Positions 1 to 12,000 of a stretch of DNA of 64,000 bases are shown here, piece by piece. Source of the stretch: Telmatactis stephensoni. Its lineage: Eukaryota; Cnidaria; Anthozoa; Actiniaria; Isophelliidae. The translations under genes and the position numbers were made by a program. How positions within the stretch are numbered: position 1 is the stretch's first letter; each line of letters starts with the position of its first letter. Location of the stretch: the NCBI GenBank assembly GCA_029948255.1, contig JALIZF010001877.1, positions 518,501 through 582,500 of the forward strand. The letters are read 5' to 3'. The notes under the pieces are model-generated. The model had not been told where the DNA came from. It did not search any database and was given only the letters and a program-made list of their open reading frames with translations.

Positions 1-196
1 CACACAGACCATGTTTGAATGTACCGTCATTTGTTCACGAATGAGGGAATGCACAGCCATCAACATGGATTTGAACGTCAGTCAGCGAAATCAGTGGTTT
101 ACTTGCGAGATTATCCAAATGAATGATGGGCTAGCTGTTGATTACCCAAAAGTCAGCGAGTACTGCAAGAATTATGAGAAAGTTGCTTTAAAATAG
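1..196 (+). CDS. Possible PAN/apple-like C-terminal exon (partial, left edge)
   Basis: An open frame enters from the left edge and stops at TAG 194-196. Its cysteine spacing (ECTVIC, then REC, then TCEI) with an AINM strand after the third cysteine resembles the core of PAN/apple domains, which are small disulfide-rich adhesion modules of secreted proteins. The frame has no in-window start that must be used, so it could be the last exon of a gene lying to the left. The similarity is judged by eye only, and a chance frame is possible. Confidence 0.33.
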   Translation, partial: TQTMFECTVICSRMRECTAINMDLNVSQRNQWFTCEIIQMNDGLAVDYPKVSEYCKNYEKVALK

Positions 197-375
197 ACAA
201 ACGCAGATAAGGTGCTTCTGTCCATTTCATCACATATTGATAATAATCTACCGACCAACAGAACCGAACATCTAGACACCTATCCTCCTATGCAGCCGCT
301 CCTTTGTGTCACGCGACGCGTATCCCCACGTAGCTTTGATAGCACAATACCAAATAATGGACCCCCCTCCTGACG

Positions 376-555
376 CATTCTCTACTTGCACATAACCAAA
401 ATGCCTTCTGTTTTTGGGGGGTAGTTATTGTAATTCAAATTTGTTTGATTTGAATTACAATTTGTTTGATTTGAATTACAATTTGATTGATTTGAATTAC
501 AATACCTACCCCCAAAAAACAGAGGGCATAATGGTTAGTGTGCAAGTAGAGAATG
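376..555. repeat. Foldback (MITE-like) hairpin
   Basis: Arms at about 376-445 and 490-555 are reverse complements: CATTCTCTACTTGCAC on the left, GTGCAAGTAGAGAATG on the right, and the AAAATGCCTTCTGTTTTTGG block with its complement. The loop holds three imperfect copies of a TTTGATTTGAATTACAA unit. Confidence 0.85.
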
Positions 556-1120
556 GGAAAATTCTAGTTTGTAGGAAAGATAAAAAAATCATCGTATGTA
601 TAAATATGTAAGTGGATATTTATTCATTAATGATATACACGAAAAAATTCTCAATGCTGATTTGCTAAGAGCAGTCCTCGTTCAAGAACGTATTTTGTCA
701 ATAAATATATCCAAAACAAGTCTATCGATATCCTATAAGCATTACTATTGGTAACTATATGGACAAAATAGCACTACCCCACTAGTATGTACTAAGTGAA
801 TTTTGTTTATCCTTTGGCAATCAATAACAGGTTTATAAAGATAAAAAGTAAAATAATGCACAATCATATATAAATATATCACTGGTTTCAATTTTTATCC
901 ATATCGCTGAACTAACTACTTGGGCGTTGCATATTATATACTTTTTAGATATTTTCTTTTATAAATAATCGGGTACACAGGAATTGCAAAAGAGAAGGCA
1001 ATATTTGCCTTACTTCTTATGATTGTTAAATGCTTTTAGCCTTTCTTTTTCATTTATATAGTTACAATCATAATATAATTTGATTTTTGACGTTCGCGCG
1101 GACGGGACCGTTTGCTTTCG

Positions 1121-2299
1121 GTGTTTAAGGTGTTTACCAGTAGTATTTTGGTGATCGATTTTGACAAAACTTCCAATTTTATTTTTGAAAATTGGTCAAC
1201 TTACATTTGTCTGATCAAAATGATTTTCACACAAGATACTAAGGAGGGATTGAAGATTTGATTGATGCCAATTTTTTTCCATGACGCGTTGCTATGGCAA
1301 CGAAAAACAAAGATCATTGAATTCAGTTTTCCTAAAATATCTCCCGTTTTCCATGAGCTCTAGAAAAATGGCTGTATAGGTGTTAAACTTCACTTTCTTG
1401 CACAGTTAACCAACTCAAAATCAGAAAGTTTTATCAGAGGGATTTTGAATAAATCCCGAAAGACTTATCAAAACTATTAAATTTGGTGACTCGAAATTAA
1501 AGGACGAGGAAAAATTCCAACTTTCGCAAAATACCTTTTAATTGATGTCAAAAGTTGCCAAAAGTCTTTGCTTATTGGTCCTGTGAGCGGCTTTGATGTA
1601 AGTTGTTCCTTTGAAGAGATAGAATTTTTCTCGTCAACTGTGCTTTCGTTTGAATGGTCGACCAGTTTCCACTTTTTTAGCGCTTTTATCTCTTCAAAGG
1701 AACAACTTACATCAAAGACGCTCACAGGACCAATAAACAAAGACTTTTGGCAACTTTTGACATCAATTAAAAGTTATTTTGCGAAAGTTGGAATTTTTTC
1801 TCATCCTTTAATTTCGAGTCACCAAATTTAATAGTTTTTTAAGTTTTTCGGGATTTATTCAAAATCCCTCTGATAAAACTTTCTGATTTTGAGTTGGTTA
1901 ACTGTGTAAGAAAGTGAAGTTTAACACCTATATAGCCATTTTTCTAGAGCTCATCAAAAACGGGAGATATTTTAGGAAAACTGAATTCAATGATCTTTGT
2001 TTTTCGTTGCCATAGCAACGCGTCATAGAAAAAAATTGGCACCTATATAGCCATTTTTCTAGAGCTCATGGAAAACGGGAGATATTTTAGGAAAACTGAA
2101 TTCAATGATCTTTGTTTTTCGTTGCCATAGCAACGCGTCATGGAAAAAAAATTGGCATCAATCAAATCTTCAATCCCTCTTTAGTATCTTGTGTGAAAAT
2201 CATTTTGTTCAGACAAATGTAAGTTGACCAATTTTCAAAAATAAAATTGGAAGTTTTGTCAAAATCGATCACCAAAATACTACTGATAAACACCTTAAC
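1121..2299. repeat. 1.2-kb foldback element with a 115-bp tandem duplication in one arm
   Basis: Almost the whole segment is one inverted repeat. The left arm is about 1121-1590 and the right arm about 1728-2299, and the centre (1592-1719) is itself palindromic around CTTTGATGTAAGTTG. The right arm carries an extra copy of a 115-bp unit starting CACCTATATAGCC (1925 and 2040), absent from the left arm. The 87-codon frames on both strands here are mirror images of each other and are not genes. Confidence 0.9.
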
Positions 2300-2635
2300 A
2301 GTCTTGCGTGCGCGATAGCGAAATTACTAAAAATAACCTTAGCCGCCACGAACATCGCACAGACATCAATACTGAGTTTGGCTCTCTTAGTATTATGGTC
2401 TCTTGGGCTCAAAACGCTTTTCCGAAAGAGGACTGGGGCGAGATTTAACAATATCACTATCTATCGCTCCACAGTTTCAAAAAATTAGTCATGTTGTAGC
2501 GTATTTACACATACTCTGAAAGCAAATGTTCACAATGCAAAGTCGAAATTCTGTGATTTCTGAATCATGCGCAGAATACAAAGTTACCTATCAATACTAC
2601 GAAAATGGTTAAAATGAAGCACAATGATTTGCAGC

Positions 2636-2845
2636 AATTAATAGCCTGCGTTGCTGGCTCGCAAGGGAAGGGGAGGGGAAGGAGGGGAAAGGGGAGAAGA
2701 GGGGGGACTAGGGAGGAGAAGGTTAGGGAAATCAGAGCCTCTCATTTCCCTCTTCTCCTCCCCAGTCCCCCTCCCATTTCCCTCCCCTCTCGTCCCCTTC
2801 CCTTCCCTTGAGAGCCGGCATTTCCTGTAATTGCTGGGTTTCATC
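2636..2845. repeat. G-rich/C-rich hairpin with degenerate terminal inverted repeats
   Basis: A G-run-rich half (about 2662-2725) faces a C-run-rich half (about 2745-2812), framed by GCTGGCTCGCAAGGG and CCCTTGAGAGCCGGC. Outside these, AGCAATTAATAG and CTGTAATTGCTG are also roughly complementary, so it looks like a small foldback element. It lies just past the 3' end of the ABHD12-type gene. Confidence 0.65.
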
Positions 2846-3032
2846 CATTTCTTTGGGAATTCAAAAGATAATAGAGCAGTAGCCATGTTGGATGAACAAA
2901 CAAGTGACGCTAATGACAAATCTTTTGTTGAAGTTCATCCAAGATGGCTTCCGTGACGTCACATGCAACCCAAGAATACACATGCATCACGAGAGATCAC
3001 GAACGAATTTTACAAGTAACTAAAAATTCTTA

Positions 3033-6000
3033 TCAAACACTTCCTTGCTTGCCTTCCATGAATGTCCTGAAACAAAACAATACAATACGCTTATATTCCG
3101 AGGAACAGTAGCGTAGCGAGGGAGACGGGGGGAGACAATGTGCAAAATTGTCATAACTTTAATACAATAAATATGTCGCAAATGCCTTTCAAAACGTTAG
3201 AAATCGCATTTCCGAGGGTCTGAGCTTCAAAATATTTCGGGGAAGCATGCCCCCAACCCCCCCCCCCCCCCCAAGTCGTAGGCATTTCAGTCCAGCTACG
3301 GCCCTGCGAAGTTATTTTTTCTTCTTCTTCTTCTTCTTCTTCAATGCTGGACAAATTTCCACGTGCTTTTGTCCGAAATCGTTATATATTCCTGGGCAAA
3401 TTAACATATTTCGGCAGGAAACGTAACCTTGAAATTTAACCTTTCCATTGATTGCAATGGAAGCTCTTGAAAGGGTCTCGAGAAAATTCCCCCCCCCCCC
3501 CCCCTTACTCAGGCTTCACTACACCCCTGCCGAGGAAAACATCGTAGTAACTAAAATGAAAGAAAATGCTAACATAACTTGGTATTTCTCCAGAAGCCAT
3601 TCAAAATGATAGTTGTCACAACGGCTGTAGATTGGTACATCAGTACTTTGAAACGTAAACCATGCAAAGTTACGTGAACCGTTTGACTTGCATGTAAATC
3701 AATTTGTAGTCCCTTCAAAAGCTGCTTTGTCATTGGATAATGTATCCATGTTGGGTAGACATGTTACCTTAAGACACCAGGCAAATTGTTTGAGTCACAA
3801 ATCCAATTATGTCCATGTCCTTTAAATTCAACCAGTTGTACAGGAAAGGCATCTGGACGATAGCGCTTGGCATGCTGGTATAGCTAATAATACAAGATGT
3901 AACATTTCAAATCGATATTGTTCAAAATTATAATATAAAGTCGAGTTAGTGGTTCCTGACAAAAGAAAGTGAGAGACTATTGCTCGGATGTTATTAGACT
4001 TACAGGATATTAAAACAGCTGTTATAGCTACATTTTCTGGTATATTTTAGACTTGAAACTCGCTCGTGAAAGAACTCAAGGCAGTTGTTATCACCGCCAG
4101 CATTCGCAAAGCAGCACGTTGTTTTCGCGCGCTTTGTCAATCGTGCAACGTGATGAGAATTTTGTATTTGATTGACAAATAAATGCACTGTTTTGCAATA
4201 TTTTCGCGTGTAAATATTATGGTTACGCCTCGAACAACTCTTTACGCTTATTTCATGCTTAGCAACCTCCAGTTAGCATCAGTTTCACGATGGACGCACG
4301 CTAAGTGTGAAGCACTTCTTTAACAATAGGTTTGATTGGCTAAATGACTAATTAATGGTGAAAATGTTTAAAAAATGTGATTAAAAATCTAAGTAGGCTG
4401 CTGAAATTCCTCATCTATATAAATTAGTGGTAAGATTAAAAACAACCACGACAACAACCCCATCACTGATGTTCAGCAAGACAAGTGATACAAGTAATGT
4501 TGGCTGCAATAACTCGCAGTAGGCATATCTGTCAAGTAGGACATGGGATATTATGCATTACTAACCTTTTCGCCATATTTGAATGCAATGATGTCATCAT
4601 CATGGTCATGTAGTATTAGAATTGGACAGTGAACATCAACGATCCTGAACCAAATACAAAGAACTTATCGTATGCAATAGACCTTTGTCTTGTGCATAAA
4701 ATCCCTTGAACAAGATACATGTCTATAAAGTAGCTTGAAATCAGCTCTCTTATATCATGCAACGGCCGCAAAAGTGGTGTCTTTAACAAATTTACGATGG
4801 ACAGCCGTGGCATGTACTCTTATTTACCACGATATTACGTCACACATGGTCAAAATGTTATGGATTCACGAGGCGTAGCCGAGTGAGTCCATAACAAATT
4901 TTGACCATGTGTTGGCGTAATATCGTGGTAAATAAGAGTACATACCACGGCTGTCCATCGTAAATTTGTTTTTTACCACAAAAACAGCATTTGAATTTAA
5001 AACGTGACTGCATTTCGTGACATGACCAAAACGTGACCGAAATCTGACAGCTGTGTGGAGATCGAGTCCTGTCAGCAGTCTGACAAAGCTGCCAGAATTT
5101 TGCAAAGTTTTACGAATATATACAATGGCATATTATGCAATTATATATTTCTGTATTAGAAAAAATTTAAGCGAAAAAAAAAGTCTGTAGAAATAATATT
5201 TAGAATTTTAAATAATTTACAAAAAAATTTCATAATACTAATAATACTATATATTTTATTAGAATTACGGAAATCCGCCATTAAGTTTACACGCGCAAAA
5301 TTTTCCTAATTAATTACAAGAGCCTAGAATTACGAAAATCCGCCACTAAGCTTACACGCGCAAAATTTTCCTAAATAAACCCAAACGCCTCGAATCACCA
5401 AAATCCGCCATTAACTTTACACACGCAAAATTTTCCTAATCAATTTAGGACATTTAGGACATGGGTGTTTCGTTATAAAACTGATTGCTGGATCTGTCAT
5501 GAAATATATGAAGCATATAAACACTAAATTTAAACAGGAAAATACTTACAAGTAAAGTGATCTATCAGATTATCTACACTTGGCTTCCCGCTCCAAGATA
5601 ACCCACTAACATATAAATGGAAAAATTGTCCCTCCATAGTCGTCGCCTTAGCATCTCTTGGACAGAGGAGCAATGATCAAACGAGAAGAATTCTGCAGCA
5701 TCAGTTGAAATCAGCTTGTTCTCTGATTGGCTGAAGCTGGGTGCTTGTTCTCTGATTGGCTGAAGCTGGGTAGGGCATTTCAGCTAGGTATGGGGAGAGT
5801 ACATAACGTGGCCCCCGGGGCTGTGGACCCCCGATCTGGACCTGGTCCATGGACCCCTGTTCGTGGACCCCCCTCCATAATAATCATAATTTTCTAAAAA
5901 CTCATATTCATGATAAAAATTCCATAAAGAATTTGGACCTAGACTGATTCCATAAGTCGGTCCCAGTTCGCTCTCTGACGATTTTTTTTTTTCGCTCACG

Positions 6001-9000
6001 GGTCCGACTTATCTCATTCATCAGCCGTTGCTGTACAAACCAAAACGAGGCTCTTGAATACCTAATGAGCCGGAAGTAAAATTCCATAATTTTTCGCAAG
6101 TCATTTCAGCGTTTCTTTATTTCTACAACTCGATGTTTTCTCATAAAAGTACTCCTATAAAGTTTGTTTAAATCGAGCTGAGGACGTTTGCAGTTCTCAG
6201 AAAGAAAAAAGAAGAATTGTGGGCACTGAGAATGAAGAGTTAGTTTACAATCTTTACGGCGTGAATCAGCTAGGCAAAGATAACACACATCGTGGAACAT
6301 TCAAATTTTATTAAAACATAAGCTTACCACTGAGTTACACAATGAGCCTCATCAACATCAATACACCCTAGAATATTTTTAAACTCCTTCGATGTAATTC
6401 CAGAGAGATAAACGGCTTATAACTGCAGAACTTGTTTCCCGAGGGCATGACCAAAACCACTGGGCTTTGTCAGATAATATTACAATCATTACTATGGCGC
6501 GCCGATTGTTTCAAAATTCGAAGATAAATACATCAGCAAAAAAAACTTTTTGAAACGAAAAAATATTTTTGATGCAAAAAAACCTTTTTGATATGAATTA
6601 CCGAATGTATCTTTTTGATATAGAAAAAAACTTTTTGATACATAAAAACCTTTTTGATACGAAAAAAACGTTTTGATACCAAATAACCTTTTGATACGAA
6701 AAAACATTTTTTGATTCGAAAAAACCTTTTTGATACGAAAAACCTTTTTTGATACGAAAAAACCTTTGGATACGACAAAACCTTTTGGATACGAAAAAGA
6801 AACTTTTTGATACATAAAAAAACATCTTGATAAAAAGAAGACTTTTTGAAACATAAAAACCTATTTAATACGAAAACTGACCTTTTTGATACATAAAAAT
6901 CTTTTTGATACGTAAAAGCCTTATTGATACATAGAAAACCTTTTTGATACGAAAAAAAAACTTTTGGATACGAAAAAAAACCCTTTTGGATACGAAAAAA
7001 TCTTTTTGATACGAAATAAACCTTCTTGATGCAAAAAAAGAAAATTGATACCAAAAAAAACTTTTTGATACATAAAAAACCTTTTTGATACATAAAAAAC
7101 CTTTTTGATACATAAAAAACCTTTTTGATACATAAAAAACCTTTTTGATACATAAAAAACCTTTTTGATACATAAAAAACCTTTTTGATACGAAAAACCT
7201 TTTTGATACATAAAAAACCTTTTTGATACATAAAAAATATTTTTGATACATAGAAAAACTTTTTGATACATAAAAAAACTTTTTGCCGGATACATAAAAA
7301 AACATTTTGATAAATAGAAGACTTTTTGAAACATAAAAAACATTTTTAATACGAAAACTAACCTTTTGGATACATAAAAATCTTTTTGATACGAACAAGC
7401 CTTTTTGATACGTAAAAAACCTTTTTGATACATAAAAAACCTTTTTGATACGAAAAACCTTTTTGATACGAAAAAAACTTTTTGATACGAAAAAATCTTT
7501 TTGATTCATGAAAATACCTTTTTGAAGCATAAAAAACTATTCAGTTGATACGAAAAAATCTTTGTGATGCGAAAAAACTTTTTGGATACGTATAAACCTT
7601 TTTGATTTATAAAAGTCCTTTTTGATACCAAAACTGAATCCTTTTTGATAAATAAAAATCCTTTTTGATACGAAAAAGCCTTTTTGATGCAAAAAACCTT
7701 TTTAATACATAAAAAACTTTTTGAAACATAAAAAAACCTTTTTAATGCGAAAACTAACCTTTTGGATACATAAAAATCTTTTTGATACGTAAAAGCCTTT
7801 TTGATACATAAAAAACCTTTTTGATACGAAAAAAACCTTTAGTGATGCGAAAAAACCTTTTTGATACGAAAAAACCTTTTTGATACAAAAAAGCCTTTTT
7901 GATACGAAAAAACCTTTTTGATACATAAATAATCTTTTTGATACATAAAAAAACTTTTTGATACATAAAAAAACTTTTTGATACATAAAAAAACTTTTTG
8001 CCGGATACATAAAAAACATTTTGATAAATAGAAGACTTTTTGAAACATAAAAAACATTTTTAATACGAAAACTAACCTTTTGGATACATAAAAATCTTTT
8101 TGATACGAACAAGCCTTTTTGATACATAAAAAACCTTTTTGATACGAAAAACCTTTTTGATACGAAAAAAACTTTTTGATACGAAAAAATCTTTTTGATT
8201 CATGAAAAAACCTTTTTGAAGCATAAAAAACTATTTTGATACGAAAAAACCTTTGTGATGCGAAAAACCTTTTTGGATACGTAAAAACCTTTTTGATTTA
8301 TAAAAGTCCTTTTTGATACCAAAACTGAATCCTTTTTGATAAATAAAAATCCTTTTTGATACGAAAAAGCCTTTTTGATGCGAAAAACCTTTTTAATACA
8401 TAAAAAACTTTTTGAAACATAAAAAAACCTTTTTAATACGAAAACTAACCTTTTGGATACATAAAAATCTTTTTGATACGTAAAAGCCTTTTTGATACAT
8501 AAAAAACCTTTTTGATACGAAAAAAACCTTTTTGATACGAAAAAACCTTTTTGATACGAAAAAAACTTTTGATACATAAAAAACTGTTTTGATACACAAA
8601 ACCTTTTTATACATAAAAACCTTTCGTATACATAAGGGATGAGGTCAAAACAATGGTCATCCAATTGAACCCATCTTGAAATCTATATCCGTGATTTTGA
8701 ACATGGCATGCAAAATATGTTGTTTGAAACAACATTGAAACAATCAAACCATTGAAGACGAGAGAATACATACACTAAATAGACCATAAAAACTTCTCCT
8801 AATTCACGTAAAAGTTGGTTCACTGATGCTTCACCTTCGTTATCATGGTTAACATTATTCCTTTGAGCCAAAAAGCGCGTTCACTGATCAGATATGTGTG
8901 CCATAAGTCATTTATAGCGATAACGTGATAATACTTCTATAGCGTGACCATTTATCAAAAGATAAGAATTCCACTATGAACTGACAAGATGAGCATAAGC

Positions 9001-12000
9001 ATAAATATCTTTTTATCGGGTTTCCTAGTAAACAGGCGGAAATCCAACAACGAATACGTGAATTATGAGAAGTTTTTATGGTCTATTTAGTGTACTTATT
9101 CTCTCGTCTTCAATGGTTTGATTGTTTCAATATTGTTTGTTTCAAACAACATATTTTGCATGCCATGTTCAAAATCACGGATATAGATTTCAAGAATTCA
9201 AGACACGTCACGTTACTTTCCTGCGTTGTTACTCTTGTTCAGTTTTGTACGTTGTTACTCAGGTTCAGTAATAATAAAGGATATTTTCAATATCCATTTT
9301 CCTGAGTTTTCGAAAATTAGGCCAATAAAACAATGAAGAGTGACGAAAAATATTGCGTGACCGAAAAGATAACTCAAAAGCCAAACATCAAAATTAAACC
9401 AAATTTTGAGAGACTACTCCTATTCATAGGAGATACGAATTTTTAAAAAACGAAATTTTGTATGAAAACACTTACAGTTATGCAAGAGATACAAACAAAT
9501 TTTGATTTTTGAAAATTCGTATCTCCTTGACTTTCAACTGATATCCTTCAAACTTCACAGTTTTACTGATTTTGATATGCTCTTTCCAGCCATGGTAATT
9601 GTTTTTAAGTTTGGGAACTTTTGGAAGTACATGAAAAAGCCGTTAGTATGAAATGACTGTAGCAATTCACAAAATGCGTCATTTACACTATGAAATTGCA
9701 GAATACGTCTTGGTAACAGTCATATTCGGATTCAGCATGAAAAATTAGTTTAGAATAGTTATGTTACCAGCCTCTACCCCAAAATGCCTTCTGCACTTTT
9801 TGCGATCGACTTTTCCAGTTTTGCGCCTTGTCTAAAAGACAGAAACAAAAAAGTTCACTCTTATTGAAGTACCTAGAGATATAGCGAAAACAGCCTTGCA
9901 AAAAGTTTAAAAATACACAGCTTTTTCATTCGCGTTACTATAGGCGATCGTTTGTGTTGTGACGTCACCAAAATGGGCTCCCCAATGGCAAAGAGGCCAT
10001 GGCAAAGTTGACAATGGCCATGGCATGCTCATGGTTTGCTTTTCTCGATTCTATCGAAAGTTTGTGCAGTGAAGTTGAGAAGAGGACTGCATGCTCTCAT
10101 GCTGATACTCTTCAAGAAGGTTTTTTATGTATCAAAAAGGTTTTTTATGTATCAAAAAGGTTTTTTATGTATCAAAAAGGATTTTTCGTATCAAAAAAGT
10201 TTTTTTTCGTATCAAAAAGGTTTTTTTCGTATCAAAAAGGTTTTTTTGCATCAAAAAGGTTTTTTATGTATCAAAAATATTTTTTTTATGTATCAAAAAG
10301 GTTTTTTATGTATCAAAAAGGTTTTTTCGTTTCAAAACGTTTTTTTTTTCGTATCAAAAAGGTTTTTTCGTATCAAAAAGGTTTTTTATGTATCAAAAAG
10401 GTTTTTTATGTATCAAAAAGGTTTTTTATGTATCAAAAAGGTTTTTTCGTATCAAAAAGGTTTTTTATGTATCAAAAAGGTTTTTTATGTATCAAAAAGG
10501 TTTTTTATGTATCAAAAAGGATTTTTCGTATCAAAAAAGTTTTTTTTCGTATCAAAAAGGGTTTTTTTTGCATCAAAAAGGTTTTTTATGTATCAAAAAT
10601 ATTTGTTTTATGTATCAAAAAGGTTTTTTATGTATCAAAAAGGTTTTTTTGCATCAAAAAGGTTTTTTATGTATCAAAAAGATTTTTTTTTTATGTATCA
10701 AAAAGGTTATTTATGTATCAAAAAGGTTTTTTCGTTTCAAAACGTTTTTTTTTCGTATCAAAAAGGTTTTTTTGTATCAAAAAGGTTTTTTATGTATCAA
10801 AAAGGTTTTTTATGTATCAAAAAGGTTTTTTCGTATCAAAAAGGTTTTTTATGCATCAAAAAGGTTTTTTATGTATCAAAAAGGTTTTTTCGTTTCAAAA
10901 CGTTTTTTTTTTTCGTATCAAAAAGGTTTTTTCGTATCAAAAAGGTTTTTTATGTATCAAAAAGGTTTTTTATGTATCAAAAAGGTTTTTTATGTATCAA
11001 AAAGGTTTTTTCGTATCAAAAAGGTTTTTTATGTATCAAAAAGGTTTTTTATGTATCAAAAAGGTTTTTTATGTATCAAAAAGGATTTTTCGTATCAAAA
11101 AAGTTTTTTTTCGTATCAAAAAGGTTTTTTCGCATCAAAAAGGTTTTTTATGTATCAAAAAGGTTTTTTATGTATCAAAAAGGTTTTTTATGTATCAAAA
11201 AGGTTTTTTATGTATCAAAAAGGTTTTTTCGTATCAAAAAGGTTTTTTATGCATCAAAAAGTTTTTTTATGTATCAAAAAGGTTTTTTATGTATCAAAAA
11301 GGATTTTTCGTATCAAAAAAGTTTTTTTTCGTATCAAAAAGGTTTTTTTCGTATCAAAAAGGGTTTTTTTGCATCAAAAAGGTTTTTTATGTATCAAAAA
11401 GATTTTTTTTATGTATCAAAAAGGTTTTTTATGTATCAAAAAGATTTTTTTGCATCAAAAAGGTTTTTTATGTATCAAAAAGGTTTTTTATGTATCAAAA
11501 AGGATTTTTCGTATCAAAAACGTTTTTTTTTCGTATCAAAAAGGTTTTTTTCGTATCAAAAAGTTTTTTTTTGCATCAAAAAGATTTTTTATGTATCAAA
11601 AAGATTTTTTTTATGTATCAAAAAGGTTTTTTATGTATCAAAAAGGTTTTTTATGTATCAAAAAGGTTTTTTATGTATCAAAAAGATTTTTTTTATGTAT
11701 CAAAAAGGTTTTTTATGTATCAAAAAGGTTTTTTCGTTTCAAAACGTTTTTTTTTTCGTATCAAAAAGGTTTTTTCGTATCAAAAAGGTTTTTTATGTAT
11801 CAAAAAGGTTTTTTATGTATCAAAAAGGTTTTTTATGTATCAAAAAGGTTTTTTCGTATCAAAAAGGTTTTTTATGTATCAAAAAGGTTTTTTATGTATC
11901 AAAAAGGATTTTTCGTATCAAAAAGGTTTTTTTCGTATCAAAAATATTTTTTCGTTTCAAAAAGGTTTTTTTGCTGATGTATTTGTCTTCGAATTTTGAA

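Noticed and set aside
1477..1831. Pair of 87-codon frames on opposite strands
   Set aside because: Mirror products of the two arms of the 1121-2299 foldback.
6492..8664. Minus-strand frames of 120 to 232 codons rich in Phe, Lys, Tyr and Ser
   Set aside because: Same satellite in the left arm, no independent coding evidence.
6535..11975. CRISPR-like spacing of repeats
   Set aside because: Repeat units abut with no unique spacers, and the genome is eukaryotic.
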